The notes under the pieces were generated by a model. That model worked only from the letters and a program-made list of their open reading frames with translations. It made no database searches and had not been told where the DNA came from. Shown here piece by piece: positions 1 through 9,629 of a stretch of DNA of 35,849 bases. A program made the position numbers and the translations under genes. Numbering within the stretch: position 1 is the stretch's first letter; every line of letters begins with the position of its first letter. The DNA is from SLLW01 sp964388615 (lineage in GTDB: Bacteria > Bacteroidota > Rhodothermia > Balneolales > Natronogracilivirgulaceae): contig CAYMBG010000016.1 of NCBI GenBank assembly GCA_964388615.1, forward strand, positions 1 through 35,849, given 5' to 3'.

Positions 1-1066
1 ATTGAAATTGTGGAATGGTTTCATGAAAATAGCGGGATGATAAAGCGCTCCATTCTGTGGAGTTCTCCGGGTAATAAACCATTCCAAGATCGGTGAGAGC
101 AATACTGAATCTCCATGATTTACGAAGGGGTTCATCAATGTAAGGTGACAATGACAGGTCGCCACCAATGGGGATGACGTATGTCAAACCGGCGTCCAAA
201 CCGATGCCCAGTCCATTTAATTTCAGGTTGGAATTTGGGGAAAAAGAGTTCTGAAAAGCATTAGCAGGATCTTTGTGGGTGATCGATTCGGCATAGAAAT
301 CTCTGAAGTCACCTGATGCGCTGACCTCCAACTGTTTATCGCTTTGCCAGTCGCCATAAGGATTGCTGTAATCGGCGTGGTAGGTGAATTTCGAGTGCAT
401 GCCTCCGGCAATGATTTTCGGAGCGATGCCTACGAATAATCTGCTAAGTCCTGCCTGCCATCGGTTGAACATGGTCGCTTCCCTGGCAAGGTTGTAGGAT
501 AGTTCATGAAGAACAAGATACTGTTCGTTCAAAAACCGGGTTAATGTTTCATTATTTTCGCTGGATTCCGGTAATGGTCTAAACCACCCACGGTTGATTT
601 CATAGGAAGATGTACCGCGTGAGCGAATGGCTAACGATCGTGCTGAATTTTCTTTTTGCCAGCTGATCACCACCGGGGTTAGATCGTATTTTCTGGAGTG
701 GTAAAACGTTTGTTGATTATCGAACATCCTGTCTATGTCACCCGGGGTGATTTCCCGGAGTGAAGGTAGCTGATCGGGAATAAATGTTTCTTCGGTACGG
801 TCTAGCAAATCTTTAAATTCGTTGAACGCGAAACCGTCACTGTCATGAATGCCACCCAAGCCGAGACTAATACTCATTTTCCTGTCATGTGTTCGAATCA
901 TCAAATTCGCCGGATTGTAAAAATGGGAGGATGGGCCAGAAATGTAAGCACCGCCACCACCCAGCGCCATTATTTCGGGCGAGGATAGCTGTTGGCCCAT
1001 CAGCGGACTTGCATACACAACAGTCCAGCAAAGAAGGCAAAACAGGTATGGGAGGAGCTTGTGCAT
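1..1066 (-). CDS. Outer membrane protein, PorV/DUF5723-like (3' end cut by window edge)
   Basis: An uninterrupted reading frame runs from an ATG at 1064-1066 to the left window edge, giving 355 residues without a stop, so the C-terminus is missing. The first ~25 residues form a hydrophobic signal peptide (MHKLLPYLFCLLCWTVVYAS) followed by a GQQLSSPEIMALGGGGAYIS segment and a YNPANLM motif. This 'no missing A-G-G-G-Y, Y-N-P-A' N-terminus is typical of PorV/PorQ/FadL-like beta-barrels and of the DUF5723 family of Bacteroidota-type bacteria. Later there are alternating hydrophobic/polar strands (for example LKLNGLGIGLDAGLTYVIPI) as expected of a barrel. Substrate unknown. It is divergent from the M50 peptidase gene. 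Family assignment is from pattern resemblance only; the existence of the gene is certain. Confidence 0.75.
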   Translation of the reverse strand, partial: MHKLLPYLFCLLCWTVVYASPLMGQQLSSPEIMALGGGGAYISGPSSHFYNPANLMIRTHDRKMSISLGLGGIHDSDGFAFNEFKDLLDRTEETFIPDQLPSLREITPGDIDRMFDNQQTFYHSRKYDLTPVVISWQKENSARSLAIRSRGTSSYEINRGWFRPLPESSENNETLTRFLNEQYLVLHELSYNLAREATMFNRWQAGLSRLFVGIAPKIIAGGMHSKFTYHADYSNPYGDWQSDKQLEVSASGDFRDFYAESITHKDPANAFQNSFSPNSNLKLNGLGIGLDAGLTYVIPIGGDLSLSPYIDEPLRKSWRFSIALTDLGMVYYPENSTEWSALSSRYFHETIPQFQ

Positions 1067-1413
1067 TCGTAATATGTTGAGAAACAGGATATAAAAAATA
1101 CTGATCTGTTATGCCACCTTTGGATCCGAAATCAATGGGTGGTCATTAATGGTAAAACAGGAAAAGACTTGGATTGGGAAGGATCGGAATAATAACTTGT
1201 AAACCGTAAAATCGATAAAAGGTAAGACTATCTGATTTTTTAACCAATGCCGTATTATTTTTGTAGCTTATGATACTGTGAGTATGAAAAGGGGAAAATT
1301 GTTTTGCTAAAAGCTGGTAATCAGACTTTTCACATAAAACGAGACAGAAACGGATTATGGTACTTGCATTCAAATAATACCCTGGAACTTTGAACTTGTA
1401 AAATATACGCTCT
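1067..1413. other. Intergenic region between divergent genes, no gene seen
   Basis: This 347-bp AT-rich stretch separates the outer membrane protein gene (-) from the M50 peptidase gene (+). Open frames in it (such as a 96-codon one on the minus strand) lack start context and resemble no protein. It should hold promoters for both flanking genes; the only element matching the Bacteroidota -7 consensus that I see is at 1256-1263. Confidence 0.6.
1256..1263 (+). promoter_or_regulatory. Possible -7 promoter element for the M50 peptidase gene
   Basis: TATTTTTG is a full match to the Bacteroidota-type -7 motif TAnnTTTG. No good TTTG -33 box lies at the usual distance, and the implied 5' UTR would be about 145 nt, so this is a weak call. 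Confidence 0.25.
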
Positions 1414-2538
1414 ATGCAAAGGCAAGGATTAACCATTGCTAACTACAAAAATATCCGCGTCGGACTCGACTACAGCTGGTTTATCATTTTTTTTCTTGTG
1501 GTCTACATGTTAGCCGTTTACTATTTCCCCGAAAATTACGAGGGAGTTTCCGTTTGGGAGTCCTGGATACTCAGTTTGTTGGCAGCGTTACTTTTTTTTC
1601 TGTCAATCCTGCTTCATGAATTTGGACATGCGCTGGTGGCAAGACAGCGGGGAGTAGAAATTTCCGAGATTGTTCTGTTTATTTTTGGCGGGTTGGCCAA
1701 AATGAAAAAAGAGCCGGAACGTGCAAGGGATGAATTTGCAATTGCGGGTGCCGGTCCGATGTGTAGTCTGGGTCTGGGACTTCTGTTTTTTTTGTTAGCT
1801 TTTCTTTCCAAACCGGTTACATCGGAGGGCCTTCACGGTGTGTTCTGGTATGCCGGGTATATCAATATCCTTTTGGCGATCTTTAATATGGTTCCAGGAT
1901 TTCCATTGGACGGGGGGCGGATGCTTCGTGCGGCTATCTGGCACTACACAGGGAATTTGCGAAAGTCAACACGTGTTGTGAGTGCCCTGGGTCATGTTTT
2001 CGCTTTTTTCCTGATGTTCACTGGTATATTGATGATGTTTGGTGGACAGTTTTTCGTTGCTGTGTTCTGGATACTACTTGGGGTTTTTTTACTTCAATCG
2101 GCCAAAAGCGGATATTACATGGTAGCGATGCGCGAGGGATTGTCGGGGATTCCTGTGAGAAAGATAATGACCACGGATCCCTCTACGGTGCATCCGGATG
2201 TATCATTGCGAAATCTCGTAAACGAGTATTTCTTTAAAAACAAGTTTTCAAGTTTTCCGGTGGTTCATCAAGGTGATTTTGAGGGAATGATAAGTATCAA
2301 TCAGGTAAAGAACGTAGATCATAACCAATGGGAGATGAAGCGGGTGAAGGATATTATGACTCCTTCGGAAGATATGGTGGTGGTTACGCCCCGAACCGAT
2401 GCCTATGACGCATTGATGAAAATGATCGACTCACAGATGGGGCGTCTGCCGGTGATGGATGAAGAAAAACTGGTCGGCATTGTTTCGCGCAAGGATATCA
2501 TGCAATTTGTAGAGTTTCGGGAAACCTTGAACACATAG
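1414..2538 (+). CDS. Site-2-protease-like M50 zinc metallopeptidase with two CBS domains
   Basis: Intramembrane zinc peptidase of 374 residues. Visible features, in order: membrane segments around residues 20-37 and 52-68; the zinc motif HEFGH at 68-72 inside a membrane helix; further hydrophobic helices at ~108-133, ~145-160, ~192-208 and ~213-230; the second metal-ligand motif N-M-V-P-G-F-P-L-D-G-G-R with its Asp at ~166; then a tandem CBS pair (~250-305 and ~313-370, each opening with a V+xIMT signature). This architecture is the membrane peptidase plus CBS regulatory module found in archaea and many bacteria (MEROPS M50B type). CBS pairs usually bind adenosyl nucleotides, so nucleotide or energy sensing is a reasonable inference. 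The substrate is unknown and no anti-sigma factor gene lies nearby. Start is an ATG. Convergent with uvrD. Confidence 0.92.
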   Translation: MQRQGLTIANYKNIRVGLDYSWFIIFFLVVYMLAVYYFPENYEGVSVWESWILSLLAALLFFLSILLHEFGHALVARQRGVEISEIVLFIFGGLAKMKKEPERARDEFAIAGAGPMCSLGLGLLFFLLAFLSKPVTSEGLHGVFWYAGYINILLAIFNMVPGFPLDGGRMLRAAIWHYTGNLRKSTRVVSALGHVFAFFLMFTGILMMFGGQFFVAVFWILLGVFLLQSAKSGYYMVAMREGLSGIPVRKIMTTDPSTVHPDVSLRNLVNEYFFKNKFSSFPVVHQGDFEGMISINQVKNVDHNQWEMKRVKDIMTPSEDMVVVTPRTDAYDALMKMIDSQMGRLPVMDEEKLVGIVSRKDIMQFVEFRETLNT

Positions 2539-2633
2539 CATTGTGGTGGTTCAACAGGGATGTTGACCAGGTACGCGGAAAAGTTGTAAATGCAACGCAA
2601 GCGGTGTCCAAAGATTTGAAGGCGCGGTTTAGA

Positions 2634-4940
2634 TTAGCCGACAAATGTTAGTTTTGCATATTTCAAGAGTAATTTTTTCTGACCTGCTTTCTTGAAAAAC
2701 ACCGTTACTTTGGCCTGGTCACCATTGCCTTCGCATTGCAGAATTTTACCGTAACCGAATTTCGGATGGTTCACTGTCATGCCGGGACGCCAGCTTGCCG
2801 GTTGATCCGGCATATCGTACTCGATTTTGGTATCCGGTGTAGAGTGCTGTTCGGGGGGGAGCTTAGCCGGTTCATGATATTCCGGCTCGTTATCATAACT
2901 GATAAATGTTGACCCGCTGTTTTGGCGTCCGCTATGACTTCCCGATTGTCTGATTGTCGCACCGGTTTCGGTTCGTACAACCGAGGGATCCACTTCATCA
3001 AGGAAACGGGAACGACGCATCTCAACTTGTTCTCCAAACCGGTATCGGTTTTTGGCATAACTGAAGTACAGGTGTTTCTCTGCCCGGGTAATAGCTACAT
3101 AAAACAGGCGGCGTTCCTCCTCAATATCCACGTCCTCACCAACTCTTCCCCCGATAGGAAACAACTCTTCCTCCAGGCCGGTAATGAAAACAATTGGAAA
3201 CTCAAGCCCCTTGGAGCCGTGAACTGTCATCAGGGTGACTTGCGGCTCGTCATGATCATGTGCATCGAGGTCAGTTACCAGGCTGATTTCTTGCAGAAAC
3301 GTACTCAGAGAGGGATTCTTGCTGCTTTGTTCAAAATAGGAGATGGCATTGATCAGTTCCATCACGTTCTGCCGTCGCATCAGTGAATCATGAGAATGCT
3401 CTTCGATGAATTGTTTGACATAACCTGTTTTTTCAATCAGGTAACGAACGGTCTCGGTCAGACCAAGTTCACTGAGTTTAAGGTTCGATTCTGTTAATAT
3501 GTCGACAAATTCCCGTATTCTGGGTATTGCCGGTTTGTAAATACCGGTGGATTCCACTTTCCGGATTATTTGCCACAGTGATTGGTTGTTTTCCGCAGCC
3601 AGTTGATTGAGTATGGCGATTGTCTTGTCCCCAACGCCACGTGCGGGTTCATTGATTATCCGAAGCAGTGATTCGTTGTCATCCGGATTAACCAGCAGAC
3701 GCAGGTAGGCCGTCACATCCTTGATCTCTTTGCGTTGGTAGAAGGAGATTCCGCCAACCAGTTGATATGGAATGCCTTTACGCCGAAAAGCATCCTCAAG
3801 TACACGGCTCTGGTAGTTCGTCCGGTAGAGGATTGCGAAGTCGCCGAAGGTCAGATGGTTGCGCATTTTCAGCATCTCAATGGTACGAACCACACGGTTG
3901 GCTTCGTCACGTTCATCGAAATTTTCGATGGAAGTGATTATCTCGCCCCGGTTGTTGTTGGTCCACAACGTTTTTTCAAGCCGGGATGTGTTTTTTTTAA
4001 TTATCGAATCGGCACATTGTAATATGGCTTTCGTCGAACGGTAGTTTTGTTCCAGCGGAATTTGTGTAGCTCCCGGGTAATCCTTTTTGAAATCGAGGAT
4101 GTTATTGATATCTGCTCCGCGAAACGAATAAATACTTTGAGCATCGTCACCGACAACACAGATATTTTGATGCGCCGCGGCAAGTAATTTGGTCGCCCGG
4201 TATTGAGCATGATTGGTGTCTTGATATTCGTCGATCAGGATATAACGGAAATGGTCTTGATATTTCAGCAGAATATCGGGGTGTTTTTCAAATAGTTCGA
4301 TCGGCTTGATCAGCAGGTCGTCAAAATCCATTGCGTTATTGTTCCGGCATCGTTCTACATATCTCGAATAGACCTGTGCGGCAATATCCTCCATTGAGCT
4401 TTGAACAAACTTATCCCGAAATTGCTCGGGTGTCACCATCTGATTTTTAGCGCCACTAATGATAAATCGAACAGCCTGGGGTTTTACTTCGCGCGTATTA
4501 AAGCCAAGCTCCTGGAGGATTGCTTTGATGATGCGGTCGCTGTCCACACTGTCATAGATGGTGAAATCGCGGGTGTAGCCCAGGGTTTCGGCTTCCATTC
4601 GCAGTATTCGGGAGAAGATGGAGTGAAAGGTACCCATCCAGAGCCGGTTGGCTTGTTCACCAATCAAATCCGCAATTCGCTTCTGCATCTCCCTTGCCGC
4701 CTTGTTGGTAAATGTAAGGGCCAGTATTTGGTTGGGCCATGCCTTTTTTTGATACAGCAGGTTGGCAATTCGATAGGTTAGTACGCGGGTCTTTCCGCTT
4801 CCGGCCCCGGCAATGATCAGCAGGGGTCCGTCGGTGTGCAGGACCGCCTCTTTTTGGCGTTCATTTACGTTTTCAAGAAAAGGGGGGACAGCGGGATGTG
4901 GCTGCTGTTGATCATCATTCTCTAAAACAAAAGTGGGCAT
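2634..4940 (-). CDS. pcrA: UvrD/PcrA-type superfamily 1A DNA helicase
   Basis: ATP-dependent 3'-5' DNA helicase of 768 residues, the length of the UvrD/PcrA family, acting in nucleotide-excision and mismatch repair and in clearing recombinase or conflicts from DNA. The Q-motif region (NERQKEAV) is at ~26-33, Walker A GAGSGKT at 45-51, TFTNKAA at ~76-82, Walker B DEYQDTN at ~237-243, then GDDAQSIYSFRGA, LEQNYRS and a C-terminal VTLMTVHGSKGLEF and VAITRA (motifs V-VI). The last ~50 residues (PGMTVNHPKFGYGKI onward) resemble the Tudor-like C-terminal domain of PcrA that contacts RNA polymerase. ATG start at 4938-4940. It lies 162 bp downstream of valS on the same strand; whether it has its own promoter is unclear. 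UvrD and PcrA naming cannot be separated from sequence alone. Confidence 0.95.
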   Translation of the reverse strand: MPTFVLENDDQQQPHPAVPPFLENVNERQKEAVLHTDGPLLIIAGAGSGKTRVLTYRIANLLYQKKAWPNQILALTFTNKAAREMQKRIADLIGEQANRLWMGTFHSIFSRILRMEAETLGYTRDFTIYDSVDSDRIIKAILQELGFNTREVKPQAVRFIISGAKNQMVTPEQFRDKFVQSSMEDIAAQVYSRYVERCRNNNAMDFDDLLIKPIELFEKHPDILLKYQDHFRYILIDEYQDTNHAQYRATKLLAAAHQNICVVGDDAQSIYSFRGADINNILDFKKDYPGATQIPLEQNYRSTKAILQCADSIIKKNTSRLEKTLWTNNNRGEIITSIENFDERDEANRVVRTIEMLKMRNHLTFGDFAILYRTNYQSRVLEDAFRRKGIPYQLVGGISFYQRKEIKDVTAYLRLLVNPDDNESLLRIINEPARGVGDKTIAILNQLAAENNQSLWQIIRKVESTGIYKPAIPRIREFVDILTESNLKLSELGLTETVRYLIEKTGYVKQFIEEHSHDSLMRRQNVMELINAISYFEQSSKNPSLSTFLQEISLVTDLDAHDHDEPQVTLMTVHGSKGLEFPIVFITGLEEELFPIGGRVGEDVDIEEERRLFYVAITRAEKHLYFSYAKNRYRFGEQVEMRRSRFLDEVDPSVVRTETGATIRQSGSHSGRQNSGSTFISYDNEPEYHEPAKLPPEQHSTPDTKIEYDMPDQPASWRPGMTVNHPKFGYGKILQCEGNGDQAKVTVFFKKAGQKKLLLKYAKLTFVG

Positions 4941-5035
4941 AATTGAAAAGCAAAGACGGGTCAGTCATGTGAGAATTTGTAGCGGCACTGAAAAAATATA
5001 ACCGCTGAGTCGGGTCCGTGCAGGAATTCTTACAT

Positions 5036-5059
5036 TTCTTTCATATATCAATGAAAGAA
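5036..5059. repeat. 9-bp perfect inverted repeat between valS and uvrD
   Basis: TTCTTTCAT (5036-5044) and ATGAAAGAA (5051-5059) form a perfect 9-bp inverted repeat around a 6-nt loop. It is 96 bp upstream of the uvrD start. It could be an operator or a weak hairpin; no T-run follows on the minus strand, so a classical terminator is unlikely. Confidence 0.45.
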
Positions 5060-5102
5060 TAACGGCATCATAATGTTAGACTTTGTCAGGTAACAAAAAA
5101 AA

Positions 5103-8005
5103 TCACTCCAGGTCAGCCAAAGTTGTTTGCATTTTTTCCAGGTTTATTCGTGCGTCTTTCTGCTTCTTCCATTCATTTTTAACAACTTGTTCCGGGGCAT
5201 TGTCTACAAACTTTTCGTTGGCAAGTTTTTTATCCACGGAAGCCAAAAACGATTCAAGGCGGGATATCTCTTTTTGGATTCGTTTTTTCTCTTTATCGAA
5301 GTCAATGAGGCCGGAAAGCGGTACAAAAAGCTGGTGTCCGTTTACAACGTCAGAGGCACTTGCTTTTGGCCTTTCTGCGTCTGTATCGATTACAAGTTTG
5401 CCGATTTTGAGCATTTTTTCAAAAACCGGTTTTTGCTCCTGCAGTTGTTTTTCGATGATTTTATCAGCGGGTTTCAGAATTACGGTGATATCCAGGTTAT
5501 CGGGCACGCTCATTTCTGCTCTGATATTACGAACGGAGGAGATCATCTGTTGAATGGTGCCAAACAGCTGCTCGGTTTCAGGCTCCATGAATGCAGGCTG
5601 AGCAGTGGGCCATTCGCTTCGGATCAAAGCCTGTTCCTCGCTGCGATCACGCAATCGTTGCCATATCTCTTCAGTTATAAAGGGCATGAAGGGGTGAAGC
5701 AGTTTGAGTTGAAGTTCAAACAAAATGACTGCGCGTTCCGCAGTCTGATGTGACATCTTTTCGCCGAACTCCGGCTTAATAAGTTCCAGATACCAGTCAC
5801 AGAAATCATCCCATACCAGAGAGTAGATTTTCAGCAGGGCTTCATTAAGCCGATAGCGGGAGAGATCTTTTTCAACGGCCTCAATAGTGTGTTGGACACG
5901 GGAGATCATCCAGTGGTCATGGAGTTCCAGGTTGGCCGGATGGTTTTCAAGGCTCTCTGTACGATTGGTCTGTTTTGCAGTTCCGGAGGCGGCATTCTTG
6001 TGGTTCCCGGGCCATTGTTCGGCGAATGAATCATATTCCGAAGTATGCAAATTAAGGAACCGGAAAGCGTTCCAGAGTTTGTTCGCAAAATTCCGGCCCA
6101 TTTCAAACTTGCTCGGATCCAGTTTGATGTCCTGGCCCTGGGCACAGAGGATAATCAAGCAATAGCGTACAGCATCGGCACCATACTGGTCGATCATCTC
6201 CAGTGGGTCAATGCCATTGTTCAGACTCTTACTCATTTTACGGCCTTGTTTATCTTTGACAATGCCGGTCATGAATATATCATGAAAGGGGGCTTTCCCG
6301 GTGAAATGAATCCCACCCATCAGCATGCGGCTAACCCAGAAAAAGAGAATATCATAGCCGGAAACAAGCAGCGAGGTGGGGTAAAAAGTTCTAAAGTCAT
6401 TGGTGTCCTCCGGCCACCCGAGAGTAGAAAACGGCCAAAGCCAGGAAGAGAACCAGGTGTCGAGAACATCGGGATCCTGCACCATACCCTCTTCGGGTTG
6501 GTGGATACTAACTACATAATCACGGTTCGGGTCAATAGAACCATCTTCGCGCGTATGATACCAGACCGGAATTCGGTGTCCCCACCAGAGTTGGCGGGAG
6601 ATGACCCAGTCACGGATCTCCTCCATCCACCGGAAAAATTCGTTTTCCCAACGGGATGGATAAAAGCTGAATTCCTCATTGCGACAGGATGTCATTGCCT
6701 TTTCGGCCAGAGGTTTCATACGGACAAACCACTGGTCGGACAGCAACGGCTCGATATCCGCTTTACTCCGACTGGAGATGCCTACTTGATTCACGTAGTC
6801 TTCCACTTTGACGAGCAGGCCCATTTCATCGATATCTTTGATAATCTGTTCGCGGGCATCGAATCGGTTCATGCCGAGATATTTACCTGAATCCGCATTC
6901 AGGGTGGCATCTTTATTGATGATATTGATGGTGGGAAGGTTATGACGTTGCCCGATTTCGAAATCGTTTTCATCATGAGCAGGAGTCACTTTAAGTGCTC
7001 CGGAGCCGTAATCCATTTTAACATAATCATCGGCAATCACAGGCACTTTACGTCCGGTTGTTGGTACATAGACATAACCACCGATCAGTTTTTTATAGCG
7101 CTTGTCATCCGGGTGTACACTGACAGCGGTGTCGGCGGGGATGGTTTCCGGGCGGGTGGTGGCAATAGTGATCTGTGTAATACCAGCGTGGTTGGCCGTA
7201 TCCTCATCCACAGGGTAGGCGATGTGCCACATGTGTCCCTTTCGCTCGACATGCTCGACCTCCTCATCCGATATGGCGGTCATATCTANNNNNNNNNNNN
7301 NNNNNNNNNNNNNNNNNNNNNNNNNNNNNNNNNNNNNNNNNNNNNNNNNNNNNNNNNNNNNNNNNNNNNNNNNNNNNNNNNNNNNNNNTGTCCCTTTCGC
7401 TCGACATGCTCGACCTCCTCATCCGATATGGCGGTCATATCTATCGGGCACCAGTTTACAAGATAGTTGCCTTTGTAAATCAGTCCATCCTTATGAAGAC
7501 GGATGAAGGTTTCCTGCACCGCTTTGGAAAGGCCTTCGTCCATAGTGAAACGTTCCCGGCTCCAATCGCAGCTCACCCCCAATTTGCTGTACTGCCGGGT
7601 AATGATTTCGCCGTACTTTTTTTTCCATTCCCAAACCTTCTCCACGAATGCCTGTCGCCCGATGTCGTGGCGGTTTTTCTTTTCGGTTTTTTTCAGATCC
7701 CGCTCCACTACGTTTTGGGTGGCAATACCCGCATGATCGGTTCCGGGCAGCCATAATGCCTCGTATCCCTGCATACGTTTCAAACGTGTGATCGCATCCT
7801 GAACCGCGCCTTGCAAAGCATGTCCCATATGCAGGGCGCCGGTAACGTTAGGAGGCGGCATCATGATGGTGAATGGTTCCTTCCCGGAATCCGCATTTGC
7901 TTCAAACATGCGTTTTTCCATCCAGTAATCATACCAGCGGTCCTCGATGGCTTTGGGATCGTATTGCTTGGGTACTTCTTTCGCCTTGATACTATCGGTG
8001 GACAT
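5103..8005 (-). CDS. valS: Valyl-tRNA synthetase (frame interrupted by a scaffold gap)
   Basis: Class I aminoacyl-tRNA synthetase charging tRNA-Val. The 5' part (7444-8005 plus the duplicated 55 bp) carries the HIGH-type motif PPPNVTGALHMGH at residues ~50-62 and the NWCPID segment. The 3' part carries the editing domain (TTRPETIPADTAV), RQLWWGHRIPVW, the KMSKS loop at ~538-542 of the joined protein, the anticodon-binding domain, and a C-terminal coiled-coil arm (FDKEKKRIQKEISRLESFL) characteristic of ValRS. A 100-N gap at 7289-7388 is flanked by an exact 55-bp repeat. Deleting one copy plus the Ns (155 bases) leaves 2748 bases, which is 916 codons including the stop: one intact 915-residue ValRS, the normal family length. 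The gene is therefore probably not broken. ATG start. It begins 33 bp after rsmB, consistent with one operon. Confidence 0.95.
7234..7288. repeat. valS: Left copy of an artefactual 55-bp duplication at the gap
   Basis: These 55 bases are identical to 7389-7443 on the other side of the N run. They encode the same ValRS residues (around MTAISDEEVEHVERKG) twice. Collapsing the copies restores the frame, so this is overlapping contig ends, not a biological repeat. Confidence 0.93.
7289..7388. other. Assembly gap: 100 Ns inside valS
   Basis: Exactly 100 ambiguous bases, the conventional size for a gap of unknown length in scaffolds. The true distance is probably minus 55 bp (overlapping ends), because the flanks repeat each other exactly. 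Confidence 0.98.
7389..7443. repeat. valS: Right copy of the artefactual 55-bp duplication
   Basis: Exact copy of 7234-7288. The 55-base length equals a k-mer size commonly used by de Bruijn assemblers, which suggests two contigs sharing one k-mer end were scaffolded without being merged (inference). Confidence 0.93.
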
Positions 8006-8038
8006 AATACTTGTGTAAGCTAAATCAGTTATTGATAT

Positions 8039-9358
8039 TTAAATCTTTCTGCGCATCAAGACACCAAAGTGTCCGTCGCAATGGTGAATGTGGGGAAGGG
8101 TCTGGTAGGATTTCAGGTCTTCGGCAAGGACTTCCTCCGGGAGATAATCATCAAGTTCCTCCAGCTCAAAATTGTCATAAGTGTTGAGGAAATGATTTAT
8201 ACGTTCCATGTTTTCTTCAGGCTCAATAGAGCAGGTGGTATAGACAAGGCGTCCGCCACGCTTGACCATATTAGCGGCCGCGTCAAGGAGTTCGTCCTGC
8301 TGTTGTGAGAACTTTTCGAGATCCGTTTCGGAGCGTCTCCACCTGAGGTCAGCACGTTTGGCCATAACCCCGGTACCGGAGCAGGGGGCATCCAATAGCA
8401 CCGCATCCACAAGTTTGAAGCGTTCCTCTATGATATCGGCCCGTTGTACTTTGACAATTTCGGCACCGTAGTTGGTCACATTTTCAGCAATGGAGCCAAT
8501 TCGATCAGCCGCAATATCGACAGCCAGTATACTTCCCTGGTTACCCATCAGGTCGCACATGGCGATGGTTTTGGTGCCGGGTGCGGCACACAGGTCGTAA
8601 ACCTGTTCACCCGGCTGGGGGTCGAGGACAATGGGTGCAAAGCCGGCGGCAATGTCCTGAACCTGACAGAACCCTTTTTGATACCAGCCTTTGGATAAAA
8701 TGTTTTGAAGGCTTTCAATCTTGTAATAGCTGGGAAGCCAATCACTCTCTTCAAATGAAATATTTGCTTTTTCCAACCTGAGTTTGAAGTTCTGGTCATT
8801 TGTTTTTAATCCATTCATTCTCAGGTAATAGGAGGGGTGCTGATTATTGTATTGCATCAGCTGAAATGCTTCACGTTCACCAAACCGTTGGACCCAGCGT
8901 TTTACCAGCCATTCCGGGTGAGAAAAAGTAGTGGCAATCAGCTTGTTGCGATCCTGGAAATCGGGTTTTGCCAGGTTGGGCATTTCACGTTGTACCCGTC
9001 TGAGAATGGCGTTGATCAGATCTCCGCTTCGAGAACCTGCCAGTTTTTTGGCCAGTTCAACGGCTTCATTGATGGCAGCATAATCCGGGGTGCCATCCAT
9101 GAACAGCAGATCATAAAGCCCGACTCTGAGTATATTTTTGAATCGGGGGTTCATCTCGTCAACACCTACAGCACTGTAGCGGGATATCAGAAAGTCCAGG
9201 TAGCTTTTTTTTCGTAGAATACCGTTAACATACTCATTACCCTGTTGCCTGTCCTGGCCACTAAGGCTGTTCAGTATGGCGGGATCGGTACGATGATTTT
9301 CCTCAAAATAGGTTAATGCATTAACGCTTATTTGGCGTGCTGTTGGGGTCTGTTCCAA
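8039..9358 (-). CDS. rsmB: 16S rRNA m5C967 methyltransferase RsmB (Sun family)
   Basis: SAM-dependent methyltransferase forming 5-methylcytosine in 16S rRNA; 439 residues, normal for RsmB. The N-terminal ~130 residues are an all-helical NusB-like RNA-binding domain (ARQISVNAL..., NAILRRVQRE). The C-terminal Rossmann domain has the SAM-binding CAAPGTKT (257-264), the motif IV Cys in LDAPCSGTG (C326) and the motif VI catalytic Cys in YTTCSIEPEEN (C376), the two-cysteine arrangement of RNA m5C methyltransferases. The start codon is TTG at 9356-9358: an in-frame stop lies three codons upstream and no other plausible start occurs before residue ~69, which would remove half of the NusB domain. First gene of an rsmB-valS operon; divergent from atpD. 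Confidence 0.93.
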   Translation of the reverse strand: MEQTPTARQISVNALTYFEENHRTDPAILNSLSGQDRQQGNEYVNGILRKKSYLDFLISRYSAVGVDEMNPRFKNILRVGLYDLLFMDGTPDYAAINEAVELAKKLAGSRSGDLINAILRRVQREMPNLAKPDFQDRNKLIATTFSHPEWLVKRWVQRFGEREAFQLMQYNNQHPSYYLRMNGLKTNDQNFKLRLEKANISFEESDWLPSYYKIESLQNILSKGWYQKGFCQVQDIAAGFAPIVLDPQPGEQVYDLCAAPGTKTIAMCDLMGNQGSILAVDIAADRIGSIAENVTNYGAEIVKVQRADIIEERFKLVDAVLLDAPCSGTGVMAKRADLRWRRSETDLEKFSQQQDELLDAAANMVKRGGRLVYTTCSIEPEENMERINHFLNTYDNFELEELDDYLPEEVLAEDLKSYQTLPHIHHCDGHFGVLMRRKI

Positions 9359-9629
9359 AGTTGATTATTCACGTTTTCAGGTTATAGTTCATAATCTCCC
9401 AAAAATAGTGAATTTTTTTGTAAGAGTTAAGCCTGATCTCTGATCTCCAAGCTTTCGTGGGTCAATCCGGGGTGGCCGTTTTAATGTATTCGAACACATT
9501 TCAGATTGATGTTTTTCTTTTACTCTTGTATTTGGTAATTTTAAAGACTTTTTAACTTCTACATAATAGAAGGTTCTGTAAATGATTCATCCTGGAATCG
9601 AGAAACTGCAAACCAAAACCATTTAAAGA
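9359..9629. other. Divergent promoter region rsmB / atpD
   Basis: This 271-bp non-coding region separates rsmB (-) and atpD (+). On the minus strand TATTTTTG (complement of 9400-9407) fully matches the TAnnTTTG -7 motif, placing a start site ~35-40 bp upstream of rsmB, though no TTTG -33 box is evident. A near-tandem TGATCTC repeat lies at ~9433-9448. On the plus side there is a candidate atpD promoter and a short hairpin CTTCTA-CATAA-TAGAAG at 9556-9572 in the leader. No small gene or RNA is recognised. Confidence 0.4.
9531..9560 (+). promoter_or_regulatory. Possible atpD promoter
   Basis: TTTG (9531-9534) and TAACTTCT (9553-9560) are separated by 18 bp. The first box matches the Bacteroidota -33 motif; the second matches four of six defined positions of TAnnTTTG. 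Pattern match only. Confidence 0.25.

Noticed and set aside
1146..1436. 96-codon minus-strand open frame
   Set aside because: Overlaps the start of the M50 gene, AT-rich, no domain pattern; the real promoter region is expected here.
6045..6890. 281-codon plus-strand open frame
   Set aside because: Complete antisense shadow of valS; its translation has no recognisable motifs.
5103..8005. valS as a pseudogene or two genes split by a frameshift or insertion
   Set aside because: Collapsing the exact 55-bp duplication and Ns restores a normal-length intact frame.
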